Assembly (NCBI GenBank): GCA_029721435.1
Contig: CM056577.1
Location: 114,760,219 to 114,824,218 of the forward strand
Direction of reading: 5' to 3'
Origin: Gymnothorax reevesii
Taxonomy: Eukaryota > Chordata > Actinopteri > Anguilliformes > Muraenidae
DNA length: 64,000 bases
Every line of letters begins with the position of its first letter. Position 1 is the first letter of the stretch. The notes beneath the pieces are model-generated. The model saw nothing but the letters and a program-made list of their open reading frames with translations, did no database searches and had not been told where the DNA came from. Made by a program: the position numbers and the translations under genes. Positions 32,219 to 45,079 of the stretch are shown piece after piece.

Positions 32219-34422
32219 CTGTAAACAGAGGAGCGGAGAACGATCAAACAGAGAGAGAGCCTGTGGGACTGGAGCAGAAACGAGGCCACAGCTGATCCGG
32301 GATCAGCATTACACGGGTCCCTAACAGGCTGCGTCTGTGTGATTATAACTGTGGAGAATGTGCAGATTTGCATATCAGGTGTCCTGGCCACAGTCCCGGG
32401 CAGGCGGTATAATAACCTCCCAGTGAAAACAGCCAAACCATTCTCCCTCTCTCCCCCTATTGGAGAGACAGGGGAATGACCCGTTTATCGATTCAAATTA
32501 TCACCCCACTCAAGCAATGGATTAACGCGCTGAAGAGTGCACTTGTCTCGCTCGCGAGTTAGTTTAGTGCCGGTCAGCAAAGTGTGTATTTAAGTGTGCG
32601 TTTTTAGTTTGTGTGAGAATGGGCATATGAGCAATTGAGGTAAAAAAACTGGGGATAAGCACTATCCTTTCACTTCTCAGAAAACTGCTGAGAGTCAAAC
32701 TTATCAAAATAGTCATTTCTCGGCATTCACTGAAGGCCAAGCGTCAGCCGCTAGAGTGTGGTGTCCCCTTACGAGCCGAACGTGACAACAAAAAGATGAC
32801 GGACAGGAAAAGGCTGCAGTTGCTCCTTGCGCAGTGACTGCGGCTCATGCGCCAGATTTCTGCGGCATAACTTTACTTCTGTCGATAACAAAGACCAATG
32901 AAGGAGTTTCCTTTAGTCCTTACCGTTGAGTGGAGCCTCAAGCTGGCATAACACACAACCAGTTCAATCTCCATACATTTATAAAATCACACACATTCTG
33001 CTATGTGCGGATAAATCCTTCCGACTGAAATGGATTTAAATTTCCGGACCTGAGGTCCGCCACACTCTACACGTCAGACTCGCTCAGGTATGCACTCAAA
33101 GAGTGATTTTCTTAATGTTAACCCTTTCGTGCATGGAGGTCACTACAGTGCACAGCCGTTTAAAAGTGTTTTTTTTGTATATATATGCCTGCAATTTTGG
33201 GCACTGCAGCATGTTAGTAAAAAAAAAAATCCTGACTGAGTTTATCAAAATTCATGCATGAAGGGGTTAATGTTCACGCAAACTATTCGCATTGACGAAT
33301 CCCCTTCACAGGAATGAAAACATATTTCATTAAAATATGTGTCTTTTAATTTCGGGCAACCGGCGACACACCACATCAAAGTCCGTCTCCAGTCGGTCAG
33401 ACTTACGAGATCGGTGTGTAATGAGATTTCGTAAATTTCGAAAGCGTGCTGGAGAAAAAAAAAAAGTCGGGAAACGTTGAAATAATGAAGTATAATGCGC
33501 TCATAAATCTGTAGGGATCCTTCCTCAAACAAGTGACTTGAGCTCGACTGTAAGCGTTCGGCTGCTCGCTGCATGCATTAATTTTAATTGTGGCTCGGTT
33601 TTCTGCTAATTAGGTTTTATAGAGCTGAGAACAGATTATTTAGCTGGACTTAACACAGTTTAAAAAGTATCTTCTATTAGATTTATTCCTAACAGAAGGA
33701 TGGAGGTACAGAGGGTTCTTAAACATTATTTTGTTACAAACGCCTACATTGGTAATACTGATAAATATTCAACTGCATTGATTCACGGCAATTTGCAATT
33801 CAGTGGGCTCCGGAACAATTCGCTGAGAAAATAAGTCAGCTTTTATTGACCGGATAAATTTGTTCAAGGGCTAGAAATAAATACATACATTTGAATAACA
33901 AACCTCATCTGAGCATATGTTCCACTGCACATTTGTCTCATAAATAGTTTCCAACAGCTGTACAAATGTTTAGAGTTCCTGAATAAAGACCAGCAAGCAT
34001 TTGACATTTCAGCAAACCTAAAATAAACTGGCAACAAAATAACTTTATTTTGAATATCTGGGTGGTCGATATGTAGAGATGACGAAAACTGCAAACCCAT
34101 GTGGAGGTTGGATTCTATGCTTGTGTCATCGTCCTCAACTCTTAATGTGGAAATCCTCAAAGGTTTCTAGTGAATTCTTAAGAGAAAATAAAAATAACAA
34201 AATGATACCACAAATCAGTATGTAACTACCAGTCAGTATATGGTCTGTAAATGAAAGTAGTTTTACCACCAACATGACATCAATAGGGATGGTTATTTAC
34301 TGGGGCGTACAGACCCTCAATCCCCTCCATTCGTTATGTCCCTGCTAATGCTGTGACCTCAGAGTTTTCGCCGGTAGTGTGAGACGACCGTCGGTAAAAT
34401 GTCAGGCCTGACCCCGGCTGAC
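32219..34422. other. ptpru intron, 2.2 kb, nothing recognised
   Basis: No tandem array or transposon ends were identified. The minus-strand ORF at 33245-33574 and others are short and featureless. Confidence 0.55.
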
Positions 34423-34610
34423 CTCATACTCCTGTTTGAAGCCGTAGCACTCAGAGGTTTTCATCTGGTTTATGTGCTGCAGCAGGTCTGCCACTCTAAC
34501 TGCGGGGTGCAGTTGCCCTGTGTGGTAGGGGGAGCCCTTGTGACCGCAGGGTCGACGAGGAGAGCCGCCCAGGAGACTGCTGGACTCATTCACCGAGCTG
34601 CGCTGGTCAC
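34423..34610 (-). CDS. ptpru: ptpru exon: juxtamembrane, [11 protein letters not shown]...[12 protein letters not shown]
   Basis: This 188-bp exon starts in phase 1 and ends in phase 0. Its acceptor ends ttctgtgacag and its donor is gtcagc, a weak donor beyond the GT. It encodes [40 protein letters not shown] and [19 protein letters not shown], then [12 protein letters not shown](V/I)RVADLLQHI is shared by all R2B receptors; [16 protein letters not shown] is PTPRU-specific. The 41-bp minisatellite begins only about 190 bp upstream of its acceptor. The intron remains open in the same reading frame for more than 500 codons upstream of this exon, so an open frame at 34402-36225 fuses array and exon. 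Confidence 0.96.
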
Positions 34611-34800
34611 CTGTCACAGAAGGAGAGAGAGAGCTGCAGAGGCACGCTGAGCTTGGCGATACGGAGGCACACACAAACACACAGGTCTTGGTGGTACAGA
34701 GACAGAGACACGGTGAGCACAATGATGCAAAGAGACAGAGGGACAGAGACACACTTAACACAGTACTAGAGAAACAGAGAAACACGCTGATTGTAATGAT
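34611..34800. other. Short AG-rich link between exon acceptor and minisatellite
   Basis: On the minus strand this is pyrimidine-rich (CTCTCTCTCCTTCTGTGACA just before the exon) and merges into degenerate versions of the 41-bp unit. It must carry the branch point of the 188-bp exon unless that lies in the array. Confidence 0.6.
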
Positions 34801-37800
34801 ACAGAGAGACAGATGCACTGAACACAGACACACAGAGAGACTGAGGGACAAACACGTGCTGAACACAGACACACAGAGAGACTGAGGGACATACACATGC
34901 TGAACACAGACACACAGAGAGACTGAGGGACATACACATGCTGAACACAGACACACAGAAAGACTGAGGGACATGCACGTGCTGAACACAGACACACAGA
35001 GAGACTGAGGGACATACACGTGCTGAACACAGACACACAGAGAGACTGAGAGACATACATGTGCTAAACACAGACACACAGAGAGACTGAGAGACATACA
35101 TGTGCTGAACACAGACCCACAGAGAGAATGAGGGACATACACATGCTGAACACAGACACACAGAGAGACTGAGGGACATACATGTGCTGAGCACAGACAC
35201 ACAGAGAGACTGAGGGACATACAAATGCTGAACACAGACACACAGAGAGACTGAGGGACATACAAATGCTGAACACAGACACACAGAGAGACTGAGGGAC
35301 ATACATGTGCTGAGCACAGACACACAGAGAGACTGAGGGACATACATGTGCTGAACACAGACACACAGAGAGACTGAGGGACATACAAATGCTGAACAAG
35401 GACACACAGAGAGACTGAGGGACATACAGGTGCTGAACACAGACACACAGAGAGACTGAGGGACATACACGTGCTGAACACAGACCCACAGAGAGAATGA
35501 GGGACATACAGGTGCTGAACACAGACACACAGAGAGACTGAGGGACATACACATGCTGAACACAGACACGCAGAGAGACTGAGGGACATACACGTGCTGA
35601 ACACAGACACACAGAGAGACTGAGGGACATACACGTGCTGAACACAGACACACAGAGAGACTGAGGGACATACACATGCTGAACACAGACACACAGAGAG
35701 ACTGAGGGACATACACGTGCTGAACACAGACACACAGAGAGACTGAGGGACATACACGTGCTGAACAGAGACACACAGAGAGACTGAGAGACATACACGT
35801 GCTGAACACAGACACTCAGAGAGACTGAGGGACATACACATGCTGAACACAGACACGCAGAGAGACTGAGGGACATACACGTGCTGAACACAGACACACA
35901 GAGAGACTGAGGGACATACATGTGCTGAACACAGACACTCAGAGAGACTGAGGGACATACACATGCTGAACACAGACACGCAGAGAGACTGAGGGACATA
36001 CACGTGCTGAACACAGACACACAGAGAGACTGAGGGACATACACGTGCTGAACACAGACACACAGAGAGACTGAGGGACATACACATGCTGAACACAGAC
36101 ACACAGAGAGACTGAGGGACATACACGTGCTGAACACAGACACACAGAGAGACTGAGGGACATACACGTGCTGAACAGAGACACACAGAGAGACTGAGAG
36201 ACATACACGTGCTGAACACAGACACTCAGAGAGACTGAGGGACATACACATGCTGAACACAGACACGCAGAGAGACTGAGGGACATACACGTGCTGAACA
36301 CAGACACACAGAGAGACTGAGGGACATACATGTGCTGAACACAGACACACAGAGAGACTGAGGGACATACACGTTCTGAACACAGACACACAGAGAGACT
36401 GAGGGACATACACGTGCTGAACACTGACACACAGAGAGACTGAGGGACATACAGGTGCTGAACACAAACACACAGAGAGACTGAGGGACATACATGTGCT
36501 GAACACCGACACACAGAGAGACTGAGGGACATACACGTGCTGAACACACTCAGAGAGACTGAGGGACATACACATGCTGAACACACTCAGAGAGACTGAG
36601 GGACATACACGTGCTGAACACACTCAGAGAGACTGAGGGACATACACGTGCTGAACACACTCAGAGAGACTTAGGGACATACACGTGCTGAACACACTCA
36701 GAGAGACTGAGGGACATACACGTGCTGAACACCGACACACAGAGAGACTGAGGGACATACACGTGCTGAACACACAGAGAGACTGAGGGACATACATGTG
36801 CTGAACACAGACACACAGAGAGACTGAGGGACATACATGTGCTGAACACAGACACACAGACAGACTGAGGGACATACACGTGCTGAACACAGACACACAG
36901 AGAGACTGAGGGACATACGCGTGCTGAACACCGACACACAGAGAGACTGAGGGACATACACGTGCTGAACACACTCAGAGAGACTGAGGGACATACACAT
37001 GCTGAACACACTCAGAGAGACTGAGGGACATACACTTGCTGAACACAGACACACAGAGAGACTGAGGGACATACACGTGCTGAACACAGACACACAGAAA
37101 GACTGAGGGACATACACATGCTGAACACAGACACACAGAGAGACTGAGGGACATACACGTGCTGAACACACTCAGAGAGACTGAGGGACATACACATGCT
37201 GAACACACTCAGAGAGACTGAGGGACATACACATGCTGAACACAGACACACAGAGAGACTGAGGGACATACACATGCTGAACACAGACACACAGAGAGAC
37301 TGAGGGACATACACATGCTGAACACAGACACACAGAGAGACTGAGGGACATGCACGTGCTGAACACAGACACACAGAGAGACTGAGGGACATACATGTGC
37401 TAAACACAGACACACAGAGAGACTGAGAGACATACATGTGCTGAACACAGACACACAGAGAGACTGAGAGACATACATGTGCTGAACACAGACCCACAGA
37501 GAGAATGAGGGACATACACATGCTGAACACAGACACACAGAGAGACTGAGGGACATACATGTGCTGAGCACAGACACACAGAGAGACTGAGGGACATACA
37601 AATGCTGAACACAGACACACAGAGAGACTGAGGGACATACAAATGCTGAACACAGACACACAGAGAGACTGAGGGACATACATGTGCTGAGCACAGACAC
37701 ACAGAGAGACTGAGGGACATACATGTGCTGAACACAGACACACAGAGAGACTGAGGGACATACAAATGCTGAACAAGGACACACAGAGAGACTGAGGGAC

Positions 37801-40790
37801 ATACAGGTGCTGAACACAGACACACAGAGAGAATGAGGGACATACAGGTGCTGAACACAGACACACAGAGAGACTGAGGGACATACACATGCTGAACACA
37901 GACACGCAGAGAGACTGAGGGACATACACGTGCTGAACACAGACACACAGAGAGACTGAGGGACATACACGTGCTGAACACAGACACACAGAGAGACTGA
38001 GGGACATACACATGCTGAACACAGACACACAGAGAGACTGAGGGACATACACGTGCTGAACACAGACACACAGAGAGACTGAGGGACATACACGTGCTGA
38101 ACAGAGACACACAGAGAGACTGAGAGACATACACGTGCTGAACACAGACACTCAGAGAGACTGAGGGACATACACATGCTGAACACAGACACGCAGAGAG
38201 ACTGAGGGACATACACGTGCTGAACACAGACACACAGAGAGACTGAGGGACATACATGTGCTGAACACAGACACACAGAGAGACTGAGGGACATACACGT
38301 TCTGAACACAGACACACAGAGAGACTGAGGGACATACACGTGCTGAACACTGACACACAGAGAGACTGAGGGACATACAGGTGCTGAACACAAACACACA
38401 GAGAGACTGAGGGACATACATGTGCTGAACACCGACACACAGAGAGACTGAGGGACATACAGGTGCTGAACACACTCAGAGAGACTGAGGGACATACACA
38501 TGCTGAACACACTCAGAGAGACTGAGGGACATACACGTGCTGAACACACTCAAAGAGACTGAGGGACATACACGTGCTGAACACACTCAGAGAGACTGAG
38601 GGACATACACGTGCTGAACACACTCAGAGAGACTGAGGGACATACACGTGCTGAACACCGACACACAGAGAGACTGAGGGACATACACGTGCTGAACACA
38701 CAGAGAGAGTGAGGGACATACATGTGCTGAACACAGACACACAGAGAGACTGAGGGACATACATGTGCTGAACACAGACACACAGACAGACTGAGGGACA
38801 TACACGTGCTGAACACAAACACACAGAGAGACTGAGGGACATACACGTGCTGAACACCGACACACAGAGAGACTGAGGGACATACACGTGCTGAACACAC
38901 TCAGAGAGACTGAGGGACATACACATGCTGAACACACTCAGAGAGACTGAGGGACATACACTTGCTGAACACAGACACACAGAGAGACTGAGGGACATAC
39001 ACGTGCTGAACACAGACAACCAGAAAGACTGAGGGACATACACATGCTGAACACAGACACACAGAGAGACTGAGGGACATACACGTGCTGAACACACTCA
39101 GAGAGACTGAGGGACATACACATGCTGAACACACTCAGAGAGACTGAGGGACATACACATGCTGAACACAGACACACAGAGAGACTGAGGGACATACACC
39201 TGCTGAACACAGACACACAGAGAGACTGAGGGACATACACCTGCTGAACACAGAGACACAGAGAGACTGAGGGACATACAGGTGCTGAACACAGACACAC
39301 AGAGAGACTGAGGGACATACACGTGCTGAACACAGACACTCAGAGAGACTGAGGGACATACACATGCTGAACACAGACACACAGAGAGACTGAGGGACAT
39401 ACACGTGCTGAACACAGACACACAGAGAGACTGAGGGACATCCACGTGCTGAACACAGACACACAGAGAGACTGAGGGACATACACAGACACACAGAGAG
39501 ACTGAGGGACATACACGTGCTGAACACAGACACACAGAGAGACTGAGGGACATACACATGCTGAACACAGACACACAGAGAGACTGAGGGACATACATGT
39601 GCTGAACACAGACACGCAGAGAGACTGAGGGACATACACGTGCTGAACACAGACACACAGAGAGACTGAGGGACATCCACGTGCTTAACACAGACGCACA
39701 GAGAGACTGAGGGACATACACCTGCTGAACACAGACACACAGAGAGACTGAGGGACATACACTTGCTGAACACAGACACACAGAGAGACTGAGGGACATA
39801 CACGTTCTGAACACAGACACACAGAGAGACTGAGGGACATACACGTGCTGAACACAGACACATAGAGAGACTGAGGGACATACACGTGCTGAACACAGAC
39901 ACACAGAGAGACTGAGGGACATACACGTGCTGAACACTGACACACAGAGAGACTGAGGGACATACACGTGCTGAACACAGACACATAGAGAGACTGAGGG
40001 ACATACACGTGCTGAACACAGACACACAGAGAGACTGAGGGACATACACGTGCTGAACACAGACGCACAGAGAGACTGAGGGACATACACCTGCTGAACA
40101 CAGACACAGAGAGAGACTGAGGGACATACATGTGCTGAACACAGACACACAGAGAGACTGAGGGACATACACGTGCTGAACACAGACACATAGAGAGACT
40201 GAGGGACATACACGTGCTGAACACAGACACACAGAGAGACTGAGGGACATACACGTGCTGAACACAGACACATAGAGAGACTGAGGGACATACACGTGCT
40301 GAACACAGACGCACAGAGAGACTGAGGGACATACACGTGCTGAACACAGACACAGAGAGAGACTGAGGGACATACACGTGCTGAACACAGACACACAGAG
40401 AGACTGAGGGACATACACGTGCTGAACACAGACAAATAGAGAGACTGAGGGACATACACATGCTGAACACAGACACACAGAGAGACTGAGGGACATACAC
40501 ATGCTGAACACAGACACACAGAGAGACTGAGGGACATACACGTGCTGAACACAGACACACAGAGAGACTGAGGGACATACACGTGCTGAACACAGACACA
40601 CAGAGAGACTGAGGGACATACACGTGCTGAACACAGACACACAGAGAGACTGAGGGACATACACGTGCTGAACACAGACACACAGAGAGACTGAGGGACA
40701 TACACGTGCTGAACACAGACACACAGAGAGACTGAGGGACATACAGGTGCTGAACACAGAGACACATAGAGAAAGACATGCTGATACAGT
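34801..40790. repeat. 41-bp minisatellite array, about 145 units
   Basis: The plus-strand unit contains GGGACATACACGTGCTGAAC, then ACAGACACACAGAGAGACTG, 41 bp in all. A 37-bp variant (GAACACACTCAGAGAGACTG) occurs mainly at 36.5-37.2 and 38.5-39.1 kb. Large-scale duplications are visible: a 1,926-bp shift (36541/38467, 36841/38767, 37031/38957), a 2,336- to 2,377-bp shift (35061/37397, 35391/37768) and a 410-bp, ten-unit shift (35761/36171). Since 41 is not a multiple of 3 and the minus-strand unit has no stop in any frame, ORFs of up to 607 codons appear there; they are compositional. On the minus strand each unit carries CTGTGTGTCTGTGTTCAG. Confidence 0.97.
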
Positions 40791-41150
40791 GATACAGTGA
40801 TACAGAGACATGCTGAACATATGGACTGTGATACAGTGACACTGAGAGACTAACATGTTTAAAATGGCGATAGTTTGATCAACTATATAATACTGAAAAG
40901 GACGGTCTGCTTTAATCGTTAATTTGAGCAACTTTTGTCAAATGTAAGAAAGTAAAACACACAGCGATCATCATTCTAGTATGAACTGACCGAATTTCCA
41001 TCCATCGAGATCTGACTCACTGGGAGGCATCGCTCATACCTACGTAATACCTTTACATGCACACGTTTCACGCAAAATCAAGGCAAAGCGGGGCGGGGAG
41101 GGGGGATTTGGCGTTGCCTCATGTGACCCCAGCAATTAAAAATGAATTCA
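40791..41150. other. ptpru intron, array edge and unique sequence
   Basis: This contains degenerate array ends (GATACAGTGATACAG words to about 40860), then AT-rich unique sequence. Confidence 0.6.
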
Positions 41151-41400
41151 GCAAAATATGCGCACACATACAGTGCATGTGCATATACGCACAAACTCAC
41201 ACATGCATACATTCATTTAGGCACACACAATCAACAGTACACACACACACAAACAAAATCACACACCCGCACACAAACACACATGCCCACAGGCACACAC
41301 AATCACCCGTACGCTTGCACACGCACACTCACACGTGCGCACATACACACATATAATCACACGCACAGGCAAACACAAACACAGATGCAGAGTCGGCCAG
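41151..41400. repeat. CA-rich microsatellite region
   Basis: This is an imperfect (CA)n tract with interspersed GCACAC, AATCAC and AAACAC words. The overlapping open frames in both directions are low complexity. Confidence 0.9.
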
Positions 41401-42123
41401 AGAAATGAGCACAGACCCAGAAAGTCAGAGACACGGTCACACAGGCATAAAACCACACAGGACCAGACGGACATTTGGACCGCAGTCACCAGCGTCGCAC
41501 AGGAGGAAGGGCCCTGAGGGAGACGGCGGAGGGGAGACAGGCAGACAGAGAGTTCCCGTTGCGCAGCCCACAGTGGTTGCAGTACGTTTCACCAGCTATC
41601 GTATGATTATTATTTTATTAGCATAGGTAGCCTGACAATACTTCACAAGTCATGCTAAACTCTTTAAAATACATTCCAAAAAGAACCATACAATTACTAC
41701 AGTAATACTGATAGTTTTTGGTAGTAATTTTTTATGGTTTTCTTACAGTGGTTCTTTGTAAGGGATAAACGCTCAGTGCAGACCTTTCAGGCCATAACCG
41801 TCCATGAGCCGTACTCTCTGCAGCCGCAGTGTGGGGCCAGCGGACCGGGCCGGCTCTGTTCACACACACAGTGGGAATCTGAGGGCCGCAATGGACCCCC
41901 AGTGATGCAGGCGCTTAGCGCAAGTGTCTGGGACTGGTGAGTAACTGAGGGAGGCTGGGCAGCGCGGCAACAGGATCAAATACAGACTTCAGTTCAACAA
42001 CATGAATTGTTAATGGGATGAGTACAGACGTGCTTCGTACTCAAACGCGGACAGTCTCGCATGCAAACTAATACAGGCTCTCTTGGTCTCAGGCACACAC
42101 TCTTCGCTCTCTTGGGTTTGTAT
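41401..42123. other. ptpru intron, nothing recognised
   Basis: This is unique-looking intron between two microsatellites. The ORFs at 41405-41626 and 41734-41940 (plus) have no recognisable identity or splice context. Confidence 0.5.
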
Positions 42124-42425
42124 TTGTGTGTGTGAGTGTGTGTGTGTGTGTATGTATGTGTGTGTGAGTGAGTGCATGGGAGCATGTGTATGCACGGACA
42201 TTCATGTATGTGTTTTGTGTGGTGGTGCACATAAACATATACAGATGGACAGATGCATATGTGCACAGGCTGGCATGTGTGTTTATGCATGTCTGAGCAT
42301 GTAAGTGTGTTTTCGTATGTGTGTGTGTATGCAGATGCGTGTTTACATGTGAGTGTGTGACACATGTATGTCAGCATGCATTTCAGCAGGTGTGTTGAGT
42401 GTGTGTGCCCGCGTGGGCGTGCATA
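42124..42425. repeat. TG-rich microsatellite region
   Basis: This is an imperfect (TG)n tract with ATG, GTGAG and GCATG interruptions. It ends about 70 bp from the donor side of the 152-bp ptpru exon. Confidence 0.9.
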
Positions 42426-42492
42426 ATTATGCATGAGTGCGTGAACCAGAGGAAATATCACCGATCAGCGAGGGAGGCTGCGATCTGCTTAC

Positions 42493-42644
42493 TGTGGGCG
42501 TGGACCCCGCGCGCCGCCATGAAAGAGCAGGGTGCGTTCTCCTCCTCCTGAGGAACGCTCGGCTCCGACAGGCCGCGCGCACCGCCGTGACCCTTCTCCT
42601 GACGGTACGCCGCCGGCGTCCTGCCGATATTCACCGGCTTCCTC
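42493..42644 (-). CDS. ptpru: ptpru exon: juxtamembrane RKPVNI...YRQEK
   Basis: This 152-bp exon has an acceptor ending tcattgaacag and donor gtaagc, phase 2 to phase 1. It encodes RKPVNIGRTPAAYRQEKGHG, GARGLSEPSVPQEEENAPCS and FMAARGVHAH. Mammalian PTPRU has KPVN....YRQEK and a later (L/S)SFMDTHG at equivalent places, so the anchors agree although the middle has diverged. The exon is GC-rich compared with its AT-rich surroundings. The Ser codon at the 3' junction is A|GT. The segment is cytoplasmic. Confidence 0.92.
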
Positions 42645-43483
42645 CTGTTCAATGACAGATAGTGATGGACAGAAAATAGCCAGAAGGTGCTTTTCATACA
42701 TAAATATACAGTAGGTCTATTTGTTTTTTTTTTTTTTTACTGTCATTCTATTTCCTTCATTTACTCAATAATAGCCAACAAATGCATCGTATTTGAATGA
42801 GATACATTCCATCAGTGCATTGAGTTTTCAAGATATATCCTTTCCACAGAAACATGTTTTTGATCTGATATAGAAACTCACAGTTCCTCAGGCGTGATTA
42901 CAGAGCGATTATACTGTCATCTTGAAAATATGATCACATAAAACGTGGGAGTCTCAGGTGGTCGTCATGTGGTTCAAAGAAAACCAGACAAGCTGATTAT
43001 CAGTTGAAAGGAAAGAGGGCACAAGCGTTTGACAGTTTAAAAAAGGCACAATTAATAGTGACAAAGACCTCCTCTGCCGTTAAGTGTACACCCCACCTGC
43101 GGAGTCTCCAAACTTCAGCAAAGAGTTTTATCTTAGCATCTTCACAACCAGCCATTTCCTGGCCCTGGAATGAGCAGTTGAGAGGGCTCCAATGCCAGAG
43201 CAGACATCACAAAAGATATGATTGGGGCACATGGTAATAGCTATAACTTTAAAGCCAGTCCACAGCTGACCCCAACAACAACCACAAGAAACAATCTGAT
43301 AATATCGTCTTGAAGCATTGGAAGAAGTATGAGCATGAGCTCTGCAGTGGCTCAGGCCTGCACATCAGGGCTATTTTACTGAGCCGACCCCTTGCTAAAT
43401 ACGGCCTGTGAATAAATTCAGACTGGCCTGTTGAGCATTTCTGTCAACTAATAAATAAATTAAAAATCTTCATAAGATTATTT
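42645..43483. other. ptpru intron, nothing recognised
   Basis: This is AT-rich intron with a T run near 42725. No repeat ends or coding match were found. Confidence 0.55.
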
Positions 43484-44385
43484 AAGTAGTGCTCTTTCAA
43501 ATCTGATCTCATAACTGAAATATCAGTCAGACACTTTAGCTATACACTCTCATTACAAGCCTCATTGTTCAATTGCAATTTTTATTTTCAAGTCAGATTT
43601 GCCTGTCGAACAAGTGTCCTGTATCTAACTCAGTGGCAGCTCGTGAGCTGGCAACAGGGGAGACTCAAACAATCCCTTAATATTAATGATAGGTCACGAC
43701 CTGTTTTCAATCATTAATTTAAATTACCGGTACAGAAACTTTGAAAACTCTCAACATTATCAGGTGTGGCCAGTTTTCATCTATAATGCATACCGATTAC
43801 GACTTCGAACTTCTCGCGCTTTTCTTTACTCAGCGGTCGGAAGCAATGCATGTGTTTAGCGATCGTTTAAATTAAATTAGATCATTTGAAACGTCTTTAT
43901 GCAATTACATTACTTCCAACCCCTCCACGCACGAGGACTTAAATTTCGCAGGAGGATCTGACATAACGTTGATTGCGTTGATTGAATAATTGCTGATGAC
44001 AGCAGAGGAACGTATATATGCATCTTAAACTCACACCGTATGCGTGACAGTTGACAGGTATGCGTTATAGATGAAAACTGGCCACACCTGATAATGTTGA
44101 GAGTTTTCGTTGTTTCTGTACCGGTAATTTAAATTAATGATTGGAAACTGGTCGTGACCTATCATTAATTTTAAGGGATTGTTTGAGCCCCCCCTGTTGC
44201 CAGCTCACGAGCCGCCACTGAGTTAGATACAGGACACTTGTTATTTGGAATTTGAATTCAAGACAGGCGAATCTGACTTGAACATAAAAATCGCAAGTGA
44301 ACAATGAGGTTTGTAATGAGAATCTATAGCTAAAGTGTCTGACTGACATTTCAGTTATGAGATCAGATTTGGAAGAGCACTACTT
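43484..44385. mobile_element. Fold-back element: 0.9-kb inverted repeat with ~0.3-kb arms
   Basis: The left arm (43484-43794) and right arm (44057-44385) are inverted copies separated by about 262 bp. Outer ends are AAGTAGTGCTCTT and GAGCACTACTT. Matching landmarks include CAGGTGTGGCCAGTTTTCAT against ATGAAAACTGGCCACACCTG, and ACCGGTA in both arms. Within the arms, at 43631 and 44220, are hAT-like termini CAGTGGC(A/G)GCTCGTGAGC in inverted orientation. The sequence outside those termini is also inverted rather than directly duplicated, so the palindrome extends beyond the hAT-like core. The arms differ by scattered substitutions and small indels. No coding capacity was seen. Confidence 0.85.
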
Positions 44386-45079
44386 TGTATCTGGACTCTT
44401 TATGGTATCAACGAAAACAGCAATTTACAACTCAGAGTAAACACGTTTCCAGCCATTGAAATTGTGTTCCCTGCAGGATCGGTTCATTTATGAACTTTAC
44501 ATGTTACTATTGTCCTGAACAGCAACAGCTAAATGTAAATGCACATTGGCTGCAACAGTTCCCGCAAGAATGTGTAACGATCCCGCTGACACAGGATCCG
44601 CGAAAGGAAAGCAAAGTGGACACAAATGAGGGCTGTTGAGACAAACACATCTTCATCTGTCCTCGGTATTTTAGCCATGGTAAATTAAATACGGCATGAT
44701 TAATGACAATACCCTGCTGTTACCAGTATGGAAGCATAAAATTTTAGCCCAATGCATGCTTGATGTAGAGTGCTTTGTTATAATATACATCATAATAAAA
44801 ATGTGAGCAATTTGATAAATTCTTTAATGATAAAATTATTGCCATCAGACAGAACAGTACTGCCCCCAGATCCATAAATGTCTTAACCCACCAATTGTAA
44901 AGGAATATTACTTGTGTCATGTCTCAGTTTGAATCTCTAGACCTGAAAAAACACCAAAAAACAAAAACAAAAAAACTATACAATAATGTTTGGGGGCTCA
45001 GGGCCTCTGCCTGTGGCTCAGATCCCCTCCCCATCATATTTTCTTAAAAACTCTGCTTAACTGCTTGGCACTTGAGGTA
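44386..45079. other. ptpru intron, nothing recognised
   Basis: This is AT-rich intron between the fold-back element and a LINE relic. Confidence 0.55.

Noticed and set aside
32068..32436. 122-codon minus-strand ORF over the SFFEGWD exon
   Set aside because: It is in a different frame from the ptpru exon; the real frame is fixed by the conserved SFFEGWD text and by junction phases.
34402..40931. Minus-strand ORFs of 300-607 codons rich in Cys, Ser and Val
   Set aside because: They are translations of the 41-bp minisatellite, overlap one another in all three frames with the same 41-residue period, and have no start context or splice support of their own.
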